Positions 1-5,175 of a DNA stretch of 5,175 nt are shown one piece after another. The DNA is from a bacterium (lineage in GTDB: Bacteria; JAUVQV01; DATDCY01), in NCBI GenBank assembly GCA_036524115.1, contig DATDCY010000226.1:1-5175 (forward strand), read 5' to 3'. The stretch's first letter is position 1, and each line of letters starts with the position of its first letter. The notes beneath the pieces were generated by a model that was not told where the DNA came from, searched no databases, and saw nothing but the letters and a program-made list of their open reading frames with translations. The position numbers were made by a program, and so were the translations under genes.

Positions 1-153
1 GGCGCCGGCACGGTCCGTGGGGCCGGGGACCGCGATGGCGATGCCTGTCGGGCTGGAGCGCAGCGTGTGGTTGCGCACGACCCAGAAGCCCGAGAGCCTG
101 ACCCAGTCCGGGTCCGCCCCGTCGGAGTGCTCGAAGTCGTCGCTGAAGAGCAG
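1..153 (-). other. Start of a possible LamG/concanavalin-like C-terminal domain (cut by window edge)
   Basis: From residue 928 the protein reads LLFSDDFEHSDGADPDW and continues with GFWVVRNHTLRSS. The pattern of DDFE, a W about ten residues later, then x-G-x-W/F-x-V-x-N-x-x-L resembles the first strands of laminin-G/concanavalin-like jelly-roll domains that often end secreted bacterial proteins. Only about 50 residues are visible, so the fold and the protein's end, including any anchor or sorting signal, cannot be judged. Confidence 0.5.
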
Positions 154-2934
154 GGGGCCAGCGGCGCTGATCGTCACCGTCTCCTCGTCGCGAAGCGAGG
201 AGTCGAGCATGGAAACGGCGGCGAAGGTCACGGTGTATTCGCCCGCCTGGGCCGCGCCCGGCGTCCAGGTGAACGTTCCGTCAACGGCGTTGAAACTCGC
301 GCCGGCCGGCAAGCCGGCGGCTTCCAGTGCGAGCGCGCCTCCCTCCGGGTTGGACGCCGTGACCTTGAACGTCAGCGTCTCACCCGCGACGACCGAGCGG
401 GTGCCGATGGGGTCGAGGACGGGCGCGCAGTCGCGGGCGGCCACGCTGACGGGCACGGTCACCTCTGCGGACAACGCGTCGCTCCCGCAGTTCCTGCCAT
501 GGTCGGTCACAGTGAACCGGATGGACGGGTACGTCCCCGCCTGCGTGCACGTGGGCGTCCACGTGAAGGCACCGGAATAGGGATCGAACGTGGCGCCCAG
601 CGGGAGGTTCTCGGCGCCGAACGTCAGCAGGTCGCCATCGGGGTCGGTGGCGGCGAGGGTGAGCGCGAACTCCGTGGCTTCGGTCGCGGCAATATCGGGC
701 GGCTGCGTGAGCGCCGGCGGCCGGCTGTAGCGGTAGCTTACGAGGAGCATGTCGATTCCCGAAATGGTCTGGCCTGGCAGGACCTCGATAATCTGGGCCT
801 CCGAGGCCAGGGTCTTTCCCGGGTACCACTGCGGATAGTGCGCGTTGAAGTCCCAACCAAGACTGGAAGCCAGGATCCGGTACCGACCGGGGGGCACTCG
901 GAAGGCAAAGGGACCGGATGGATACCACTGCCCATACCATCGGACGGTGTCCGAGTCGCCCTCGACTAGGGCCAGGTAGGCTCCCTTGGTGCCGTGAGTC
1001 AGGTTGACCTGACCTTCGATTCGCCCCTCGGGAGGGAAGTCCGCGTCGATACCCGTCACCGTCTCACCGGGGGCCACCTCGATCGGGACGGCGGTCTTGG
1101 CGGAATCCTCATTCGGATACCAGCGGCCCCAGGAGGAGGTCTGTTCTGCGTCGAACGCAAGCAGGTACGAACCGGGTGAAACGTGGTCGAAGCGGTAGGT
1201 GTCGTTCTGCCAGTCGGTGTAGATGCAGCGAAGAGGGTTCCCATGCAGGTCGGCGAGGCAGACCTTTGCCCAATTGAGCGAAAGCCGCTGGCCGTTCTCC
1301 GTCAGCGTCCCCATAATGCTCCCCTTTGCCCCGAGGTCGGCGTCTATGCCTGGCGTCTGGAGCCCGGGTTGGACCAGCACTGGGTCTGCAGTCTGCGCCG
1401 ACACGCTGGTCGGATACCACTTCTCTCCGAACGTGCTGCCTGCCGTCGAGTCAAAGAATCGCAACAGGTAGGGGCCAGGGGGGAGGGTGGTGGCCTCGTA
1501 GTTGCCATCCGCGCCGGGAACGACGGTCCGCAGCGGTGAAGCGCCCGCAGGCGACGTCCAGACTTCAATCCTCGTCCCTGCGCTGGCCGCTCCACCCGCC
1601 GTCACCCGCCCCGCGACGCTGCCGGCGGTTCCGAGGCTCTGGAGGACGACGGTCGGGAGCATGAGGGTCTCGCCGCTCCTGAACCGCACCACATCCGCGG
1701 ATGTCTCATCGGGCTTGCCGTCGAGCCAGGTCGGAGCGTAACCTTCCTTGCTGAGGAAGAGCTTGCGGTCGCCGCTGGACGAAACGGCGAACTCCCCATT
1801 GACGTCTGTGCTCGTTGTCGGAGAAATGCCACAGTCGACCCTCGATACGCTAATCGCGACACCCTCGAGGGGAGAGCCTTGCCCGTCGACCACCTTCCCC
1901 AGTGTGACGCCTGGCGGGGCGGGCGGTAGCGTTATGCTGCTGATCTCGCCAGGTTTAATGACGACAGGCGACGCGTCCTCCCATTGAAAGGTCCCTGGAT
2001 AGTAAGTATCGGCGATGCTCGCGGAATACATATTGACACCTATGCGGTATTCCCCCGGCGGCAAGTAGGTTGGGGAAGGCCAGTAGCACTCCTCCCTCCC
2101 ACTCGTGAAGCTCCATGCATCGTAATCGTCGTACGGAGCAAGCATGACCTGCAACTCGCCTGGCGTCGGGACGGAAATGTCATGCCCCCCGGTAATTTCT
2201 CCGAGGATCGGTCGGACCGGTGTCGGATCGCTCACCCCTGGGTGGTAGAGATCCCATGCCGGTGCTCCGCTTGTGGAAACCTTGATGTAATACGCATCAT
2301 CCTCCAGGTCGGTGAGGATGAAACGGCCAATTCCGTCCGTCGTCGTGCGCCATGGAAGTGTGCGCGCAGCATATCTCGACATATAGATTTCAGCTCCGAC
2401 CCAAGTACTTGCCAAGGGTGTCCCGTCCGGACCAGTCACGGTGCCCGCTATGCGCCCTGGAGGGCCGAGACGGACGTCGATCCCTGTGAGAGTTTCGCCC
2501 TCTTTGACAATCAGCAGTCTGGATGGCGGTCCAATGACCCCACGAAGGAGGCGCGGTGTATGGCCGCTGCTGGGTGGCGGTGAGAACAGCAGTTCGTACC
2601 AACCACTATACTCGCTGCACCAAGGCTCGAGCGTTGGCGTGAGGCCCTGCAGTTCGTAATGTCCATCGACGCCAGTCTGTGCCCAGGCAACAGGACCGGA
2701 CATGCGGGGAAACTTTGCGAACATGTCCCGATTCCAGAACCTCGTGTAGGGGCCGACATATGCCTGCACCTCGACCCCCGCCAGCGGCTCCCCGTTTGGC
2801 CCCGTGACCCGCCCAGAGATGCCGCCGGTCGCGCCCGCGCTCGTCGCCAGCGTCGTGAGAAGGAGCGTTGCGGTGAGCGCGCCCGCGGTAACCGCCCGCG
2901 GCAGACGCCACCCACCCCGGATCTGATGCAGCAC
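1..2934 (-). CDS. Large exported repeat protein (carboxypeptidase-regulatory-like repeats, Ig-like domains, LamG-like start), C-terminus beyond window
   Basis: I translated the minus strand by hand and found one uninterrupted frame of 978 codons from a GTG at 2934 to the left edge, with no stop, so the protein is longer than seen. The GTG is chosen because GGAGG lies 7 bases upstream, a signal peptide follows at once, and an in-frame TAA at 2985-2983 closes the frame upstream. Order of parts: signal peptide (1-35, ending SAGA), about seven repeats of ~100 residues (39-735), two Ig-like domains (740-925), and a segment starting LLFSDDFE (about 928 on) that resembles the opening of LamG/concanavalin-like jelly rolls. 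No catalytic motif is visible. Cysteines are few, but C559/C570 and C796/C816 could form disulfides after export. From family knowledge such proteins are secreted or surface-attached and often bind sugars or other surfaces; the actual ligand is unknown. The gene follows the bsh genes after 155 bases on the same strand but is probably a separate unit, with lower GC in its 5' half. Confidence 0.9.
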   Translation of the reverse strand, partial: MLHQIRGGWRLPRAVTAGALTATLLLTTLATSAGATGGISGRVTGPNGEPLAGVEVQAYVGPYTRFWNRDMFAKFPRMSGPVAWAQTGVDGHYELQGLTPTLEPWCSEYSGWYELLFSPPPSSGHTPRLLRGVIGPPSRLLIVKEGETLTGIDVRLGPPGRIAGTVTGPDGTPLASTWVGAEIYMSRYAARTLPWRTTTDGIGRFILTDLEDDAYYIKVSTSGAPAWDLYHPGVSDPTPVRPILGEITGGHDISVPTPGELQVMLAPYDDYDAWSFTSGREECYWPSPTYLPPGEYRIGVNMYSASIADTYYPGTFQWEDASPVVIKPGEISSITLPPAPPGVTLGKVVDGQGSPLEGVAISVSRVDCGISPTTSTDVNGEFAVSSSGDRKLFLSKEGYAPTWLDGKPDETSADVVRFRSGETLMLPTVVLQSLGTAGSVAGRVTAGGAASAGTRIEVWTSPAGASPLRTVVPGADGNYEATTLPPGPYLLRFFDSTAGSTFGEKWYPTSVSAQTADPVLVQPGLQTPGIDADLGAKGSIMGTLTENGQRLSLNWAKVCLADLHGNPLRCIYTDWQNDTYRFDHVSPGSYLLAFDAEQTSSWGRWYPNEDSAKTAVPIEVAPGETVTGIDADFPPEGRIEGQVNLTHGTKGAYLALVEGDSDTVRWYGQWYPSGPFAFRVPPGRYRILASSLGWDFNAHYPQWYPGKTLASEAQIIEVLPGQTISGIDMLLVSYRYSRPPALTQPPDIAATEATEFALTLAATDPDGDLLTFGAENLPLGATFDPYSGAFTWTPTCTQAGTYPSIRFTVTDHGRNCGSDALSAEVTVPVSVAARDCAPVLDPIGTRSVVAGETLTFKVTASNPEGGALALEAAGLPAGASFNAVDGTFTWTPGAAQAGEYTVTFAAVSMLDSSLRDEETVTISAAGPLLFSDDFEHSDGADPDWVRLSGFWVVRNHTLRSSPTGIAIAVPGPTDRAGA
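160..717 (-). other. Two tandem Ig-like (He_PIG-type) domains
   Basis: Residues 740-834 and 836-925 of the large protein share a common pattern. The first has a DPDGD turn (764-768), then NLPLGATFDPYSGAFTWTP (776-794), and the second has GLPAGASFNAVDGTFTWTP (874-892). Each is followed by an AG-x-Y strand (AGTYPSIRFTV and AGEYTVTFAAV). The LP-x-G-A-x-F...G-x-F-x-W-x-P signature is that of the putative Ig domain family (He_PIG), common in surface proteins of environmental bacteria. The first copy has C796 and C816, which may pair; the second lacks them. They probably act as spacers between the repeat stalk and the C-terminal domain. Confidence 0.8.
730..2820 (-). repeat. Protein-level tandem repeats: about seven carboxypeptidase-regulatory-like units
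   Basis: Residues 39-735 of the large protein fall into units starting near 39, 160, 240, 341, 439, 539 and 639. A typical unit opens with a G-x-V strand followed by a turn (ISGRVTGPNGEPLAGVEV at 39; GRIAGTVTGPDGTPLA at 160; SVAGRVTAGG at 439; IEGQVN at 639). Several have a central PPGxYR/L element (LPPGEYRI at 292, LPPGPYLL at 484, VPPGRYRI at 680; VSPGSYLL at 585). Many end with an aromatic WYP or YYP (311-313, 506-508, 605-607, 703-705) followed by a closing strand like GETLTGIDVRL (146-156), GETVTGIDADF (623-633) or GQTISGIDMLL (721-731). This matches the beta-sandwich repeats called carboxypeptidase regulatory-like in many secreted bacterial proteins. Units 2, 3 and 4 are the most diverged. 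The DNA itself is not repetitive, so the duplications are old. Confidence 0.8.
2830..2934 (-). other. Signal peptide of the large repeat protein
   Basis: Residues 1-35 have a basic n-region (R6, R10, R13), a hydrophobic core around 17-30 (AGALTATLLLTTLA), and a small-residue end with A-G-A at 33-35, which fits a signal peptidase I site before T36. No lipobox cysteine is present, so a lipoprotein is unlikely. The mature protein would begin just before the first repeat at residue 39. The assignment is by eye. Confidence 0.8.
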
Positions 2935-2941
2935 CGAAACC

Positions 2942-2946
2942 CCTCC
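2942..2946 (-). promoter_or_regulatory. Ribosome binding site that fixes the GTG start of the large protein
   Basis: GGAGG inside a longer G-rich run (GGGGGAGGGG) sits 7 bases before the GTG at 2934. No ATG lies in frame between the upstream TAA and this GTG. The next in-frame ATG would start deep in the first repeat and would lose the signal peptide. Confidence 0.75.
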
Positions 2947-2954
2947 CCCTGCGA

Positions 2955-2970
2955 GACTAATAGTCGGACT
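2955..2970 (-). promoter_or_regulatory. Candidate operator: nested AGTC/GACT inverted repeats upstream of the large gene
   Basis: On the minus strand the stretch reads AGTCCGACTATTAGTC. It holds two overlapping perfect palindromes, AGTC-C-GACT (2962-2970) and GACTA-T-TAGTC (2955-2965). It lies about 20 bases before the GTG start and about 10 bases before the ribosome binding site, a position suited to repressor binding or to an mRNA structure in the leader. Function is inferred from symmetry and position only. Confidence 0.25.
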
Positions 2971-3089
2971 GTGCCGATAATGTTACCACGCGGTCGGGGA
3001 AATGATCGGAGCGGGAATCGAAGGCGCTACCATCGCCGTGCCGCGCGGCGCCCGCGACCTTCTCCGGCTCGATCCGAAGGAACGAGCGG

Positions 3090-3326
3090 CTACTTGACGT
3101 CCTGCGAGCCGGTTTGGTTGATCATCTGGGTCTTCACGGTGCCGCCCTTGCCGGCGATGTCCGCGATGAACATCAGGACGCCCCCCGCGACCACCGCCAG
3201 GAACACCAGGAAGAGGAGCATCTTCGTCTGCCGGATCAGGAGGTAGAGCAGAACCAGCCCCAGCGCGCCGGCGATCAGCGGGTTGGCGCGCAGGTACGTC
3301 ATCGCATCGTTCACGTATGCTTCCAT
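3090..3326 (-). CDS. Small two-helix membrane protein downstream of bshA
   Basis: This 78-residue protein has two hydrophobic stretches: residues 16-31 (PLIAGALGLVLLYLLI) and 36-58 (starting MLLFLVFLAVVAGGVLMFIA). They are joined by a short polar, basic turn (RQTK, 32-35), which suggests a helical hairpin with the turn on the cytoplasmic side by the positive-inside rule. The C-terminal tail (about 60-78) is polar, rich in K, Q, T and N, and contains no catalytic motif. The ATG at 3326 is 18 bases after the bshA stop and has a purine-rich ribosome binding site, so it is very likely cotranscribed with bshB1 and bshA. I do not recognise a named family. Its role may be linked to the bsh genes or be simple positional coincidence. 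Length, hydrophobic pattern and spacing make a real gene likely despite the small size. Confidence 0.8.
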   Translation of the reverse strand: MEAYVNDAMTYLRANPLIAGALGLVLLYLLIRQTKMLLFLVFLAVVAGGVLMFIADIAGKGGTVKTQMINQTGSQDVK

Positions 3327-3331
3327 GGCAT

Positions 3332-3341
3332 CTCCCTCTCC
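3332..3341 (-). promoter_or_regulatory. Ribosome binding site of the small membrane protein
   Basis: GGAGAGGGAG lies in the 18-base gap after the bshA stop; the second purine block (GGGAG) ends 5 bases before the ATG at 3326. An out-of-frame ATG at 3331-3329 opens only a six-codon frame and is not taken as the start. Confidence 0.65.
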
Positions 3342-3344
3342 TTT

Positions 3345-4523
3345 CTACCTCCCCAGCACCTCCAGGAAGTAGCGCTCGTAGCGGTCGACGATCTTGTCGC
3401 GGCCGAAGCGGTGCGCGGCGATCCAGCGGGCGCGGCGCGAGAAGGCGGCCCAGCGGCGCGCGTCGCAGAGCAGTTCGATGCCGCGCTCCGCCAGCCCCGC
3501 GACGTCGCCGACCTCCAGCAGGTGGCCGCTGCGGCCGTTCTCGACGACCTCGGGCAGCCCGCCGACGCGGTAGGCCAGCACCGGCACGCCGCAGGCCATG
3601 GCCTCGAGCGGCGCCAGCCCGAAGGACTCCATCTCGGAAGGGTGCAGGAGCAGGTCGGCGGCGCCGTACCATTCCTCGATCTCGCCGATTGCCTTGAGGC
3701 AGTGCACGCGGCTCTCGATCCCCAGTTCGCGGGCCGTCGCCTCCGCCCGCGGCCGGTCCGGCCCGTCGCCGATCATGTAGAGCTGCGCCGGAACCTTCGC
3801 GGCGATCCGCGAGAAGATCTCGACGACCTCCCAGACGCGCTTGACCGGCCGGAAGTTCGAGACGTGCAGCAGCACCTTCTCGCCGGGGCGCGCGATGTCG
3901 CGGCGCTTCTTCGCGTCGCGCGGCCGCGAGAAGCGCGCCGGGTCGACGAAGTTCGGGATCACGCGCACCTCGCGGTCGAGGTGGAACTCGCGCTGCGTGG
4001 TGTCCGCGAGCGCCTGCGAGACCGCGGTCAGCCCCGAGGAGCGCAGCATCCCGAAGCGCGTGATCTCCCAGTACGAGGGGTCGAGGCCGACGAGCTGCAC
4101 GTCCGTGCCGTGCAGGGTGGTCACGGTCTTGACCTCGCAGCCGCCCATCTGCTGGCCGAGGAAGACCGCGACCGAGTGCGGGATCGCGTAGTGGGCGTGC
4201 ACGAGGTCCAGCCGCTCTTGGCGGATCACCTGCGCGACCTTCGTCGCCAGCGCCAGCGTGTACGGCGGGTACTGGAAGAGCGGGTACGTGACCACCGGCA
4301 CGCGATGGAACGAGAGCCCGTCGACGATGCGCAGCCGCGCCGGGAACTCGGTGGAGATCACGTGCACCTGGTGGCCGCGCTCGGCGAGCGCGACGCCCAG
4401 CTCGGTGGCGACGACGCCCGAGCCGCCGAAGGTCGGGTAGCAGACGACGGCGAGGCGAAGCTTCGCGCGCCGCCGCCGACCCGCGGTGACCCCGCCGCGC
4501 GTTCCCGCCGCCTGCGCGCTCAC
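3345..4523 (-). CDS. bshA: N-acetyl-alpha-D-glucosaminyl L-malate synthase BshA
   Basis: This GT4-family, GT-B fold glycosyltransferase of 392 residues makes GlcNAc-malate from UDP-GlcNAc and L-malate, the first step of bacillithiol synthesis in the cytoplasm. Motifs seen: the N-terminal glycine loop CYPTFGGSG (28-36) followed by VVATELG; TEFPARL (58-64); VHAHYAIPHSV (108-118), typical of BshA; TLHGTDV (136-142); VIPNFVD (188-194); the nucleotide-sugar binding SNFRPVKRV (222-230) with K228; GDGP (252-255); and the donor-site ExxxxxxxE pair E299/E307 in ESFGLAPLEAMACGVPV. The GTG at 4523 is the start because it overlaps the bshB1 stop (GTGA), has AAGGG 6 bases upstream, and is the only initiation codon between that point and the first beta strand. 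This leaves an extension of about 20 residues with an RRRR patch before the core; BshA proteins are usually about 375-380 residues. The wider frame upstream of 4523 is only overlap with bshB1. A different GT4 enzyme is possible but unlikely given the BshB1 neighbour. Confidence 0.93.
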   Translation of the reverse strand: MSAQAAGTRGGVTAGRRRRAKLRLAVVCYPTFGGSGVVATELGVALAERGHQVHVISTEFPARLRIVDGLSFHRVPVVTYPLFQYPPYTLALATKVAQVIRQERLDLVHAHYAIPHSVAVFLGQQMGGCEVKTVTTLHGTDVQLVGLDPSYWEITRFGMLRSSGLTAVSQALADTTQREFHLDREVRVIPNFVDPARFSRPRDAKKRRDIARPGEKVLLHVSNFRPVKRVWEVVEIFSRIAAKVPAQLYMIGDGPDRPRAEATARELGIESRVHCLKAIGEIEEWYGAADLLLHPSEMESFGLAPLEAMACGVPVLAYRVGGLPEVVENGRSGHLLEVGDVAGLAERGIELLCDARRWAAFSRRARWIAAHRFGRDKIVDRYERYFLEVLGR

Positions 4524-5175
4524 GGGCAGCCCTTGAAGAAGAGCTGGTCGGTCGCTGTCACCGGCAGCGGCCCGGTGGCGACGAGCCCCTCGCCGTAGGG
4601 GCGTCCGATGAGCCCGCCGAAGAAGCGGTCGCGCACCTCGACTGAGGCGAAGACGTCGTTGTAGCCGGCGGCGCGGAAGGAGCGGCTCGGCGCCTGCGAG
4701 CGGTGCGCGTTCATCGCGCGCAGCTTCACCGCGTAGACGTCCGAGACGTCGACGACGAGCGTGGGGTGGCGGTACGTGCGGCAGGGGTAGAAGAAGAGCA
4801 GCCGCGTGTACCAGGGCTCCTCGCCGCCGGCGATCTTGCGCAGGCGCGCCTCGAAGAACGCGGCCTCGGCCAGGCGGCCCGCGACCACGTGGTCGGGGTG
4901 CGCGTCCTCGTAGAGCGGCGCGAGGATCACCTCCGGGCGCCACCTGCGCACCGCCGCCGCCACGGCGCGCCGGTAGGGGAGCGTGAACTCCAGCGCCGCG
5001 TCCGGCAGGCCGAGGTTCTCGCGCGCGTGCAGCCCGAGGATCTTCGCGGCGCGCTGCGACTCGCGCTCGCGGGTGCGGGCGTCGCCGAGCGTGCCGCTCT
5101 CGCCGCGCGTCAGCTCCACGGCGACGACGCGGCGGCCGGCGCGCGCCAGCGCGGCGCAGGTGCCGCCGATGACCA
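4520..5175 (-). CDS. bshB1: Bacillithiol biosynthesis deacetylase BshB1 (N-terminus beyond window)
   Basis: This is a zinc-dependent deacetylase of the LmbE/PIG-L family that hydrolyses GlcNAc-malate to GlcN-malate, the second bacillithiol step. The frame is open to the right edge; 217 residues are visible and family members are about 235-240, so roughly 20 are missing, including the AHPDD metal-binding motif. Visible landmarks, numbered from the first full codon: IGGTCAALA (2-10), the substrate-loop LTRGESGT (21-28), LGLPDA (54-59), and the second histidine motif DAHPDHVVAG (about 90-99) with H92 and H95, which supplies a zinc ligand and a catalytic-site histidine in the family. The tail has KLRAMNAHRSQ and FFGGLIGRPYGEGL, which favours BshB1 over MshB-like relatives. 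GTG at 5119 is internal, because homologous sequence continues upstream of it. Some LmbE proteins act on other GlcNAc conjugates, but the overlap with bshA makes bacillithiol the best assignment. Confidence 0.92.
   Translation of the reverse strand, partial: VIGGTCAALARAGRRVVAVELTRGESGTLGDARTRERESQRAAKILGLHARENLGLPDAALEFTLPYRRAVAAAVRRWRPEVILAPLYEDAHPDHVVAGRLAEAAFFEARLRKIAGGEEPWYTRLLFFYPCRTYRHPTLVVDVSDVYAVKLRAMNAHRSQAPSRSFRAAGYNDVFASVEVRDRFFGGLIGRPYGEGLVATGPLPVTATDQLFFKGCP
4530..4534 (-). promoter_or_regulatory. Ribosome binding site of bshA inside the end of bshB1
   Basis: AAGGG ends 6 bases before the GTG at 4523, within the last codons of bshB1. With the GTGA stop-start overlap this suggests translational coupling, giving matched amounts of the two enzymes. 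Confidence 0.5.

Larger units (their letters stand above)
2935..3089 (-). other. Intergenic region between the small membrane protein gene and the large repeat protein gene
   Basis: This 155-base gap is the only real non-coding stretch. Just after the small gene's stop there is a possible hairpin (CTTCGG / CCGGAG, one G-T pair, 6-base loop, 3062-3079) without a following T-run, so it is not a clear intrinsic terminator. GCCGCGCGGC at 3040-3049 is a 10-base palindrome but also ordinary in such GC-rich DNA. The part nearest the large gene (about 2955-2985) is AT-richer and carries nested AGTC/GACT inverted repeats, so a promoter is plausible there. I could not find a convincing -35/-10 pair with normal spacing. 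Confidence 0.6.

Noticed and set aside
67-969. Plus-strand open frame of 300 codons (and the overlapping one at 17-580).
   Set aside because: It lies opposite the large repeat gene, whose minus-strand product shows clear Ig-like and repeat motifs. The plus-strand products are low-complexity, rich in R, G and V, and have no recognisable domain.
380-2915. Series of short minus-strand open frames suggesting a decayed, fragmented gene.
   Set aside because: They are all in other frames. The true frame is continuous from 2934 to the left edge, so there is no sign of a pseudogene.
3062-3079. Hairpin after the small membrane gene as an intrinsic terminator.
   Set aside because: The stem is only six pairs with one G-T pair and there is no T-run after it. 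It is mentioned only as part of the intergenic description.
2983-3672. Minus-strand open frame of 229 codons.
   Set aside because: It overlaps both bshA and the small membrane protein in another frame, and its product is mostly R, A, G and P.
3114-4598. Plus-strand open frame of 494 codons opposite bshA.
   Set aside because: It is antisense to the whole of bshA, with an H/R/D/L/V-biased product typical of the shadow frame of very GC-rich genes. It also crosses the small membrane gene and the end of bshB1.
4524-4943. Longer bshA with a start at 4943, giving 532 residues.
   Set aside because: The extra 140 residues are an arginine/proline-rich shadow of bshB1, which is the real coding frame there. 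The GTG at 4523 with its ribosome binding site is preferred.
1-5175. tRNA, rRNA, CRISPR array, insertion sequence or attachment site.
   Set aside because: Reading both strands I saw no direct DNA repeats with spacers, no transposase motifs, no terminal inverted repeats and no cloverleaf-like segments.

Overview
All genes I can support lie on the minus strand, so the window reads biologically from right to left. The order of transcription is: the 3' part of a bacillithiol deacetylase gene (bshB1, 5' end beyond the right edge), the bacillithiol glycosyltransferase gene bshA, a 78-residue two-helix membrane protein, a 155-base intergenic gap, then a very large exported repeat protein that runs off the left edge without a stop codon. 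There is no gene-free stretch longer than about 155 bases. The plus-strand open frames are GC-driven shadows.

Right half (about 3090-5175). bshB1 and bshA overlap by four bases (GTGA), and the small membrane protein follows bshA after 18 bases with its own ribosome binding site, so the three look like one transcription unit. BshA joins UDP-GlcNAc and L-malate to give GlcNAc-malate, and BshB removes the acetyl group to give GlcN-malate. The third enzyme of the pathway, the cysteine-adding BshC, is not in the window. The role of the small membrane protein is unknown.

Left half (1-2934). One open reading frame of at least 978 codons begins at a GTG with a strong GGAGG site and a classical signal peptide. 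It then carries about seven divergent repeats of roughly 100 residues of the carboxypeptidase-regulatory-like (beta-sandwich) type, two tandem putative-Ig (He_PIG-like) domains, and the beginning of what looks like a LamG/concanavalin-like domain at the window edge. It is most likely a cell-surface or secreted adhesion or structural protein. Its frame is open at both the left edge and the 5' region, and it must be read as a single gene rather than as short fragments.

Organism. The bsh genes are extremely GC-rich (one bshA line counted by hand is 80% GC). Bacillithiol genes combined with a large exported repeat protein of this kind suggest a GC-rich environmental bacterium, for example Acidobacteriota, Myxococcota/Desulfobacterota-like lineages or a candidate phylum. 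The sequence does not allow a firmer call. Nothing here looks like a phage, insertion sequence, CRISPR array, tRNA or rRNA.
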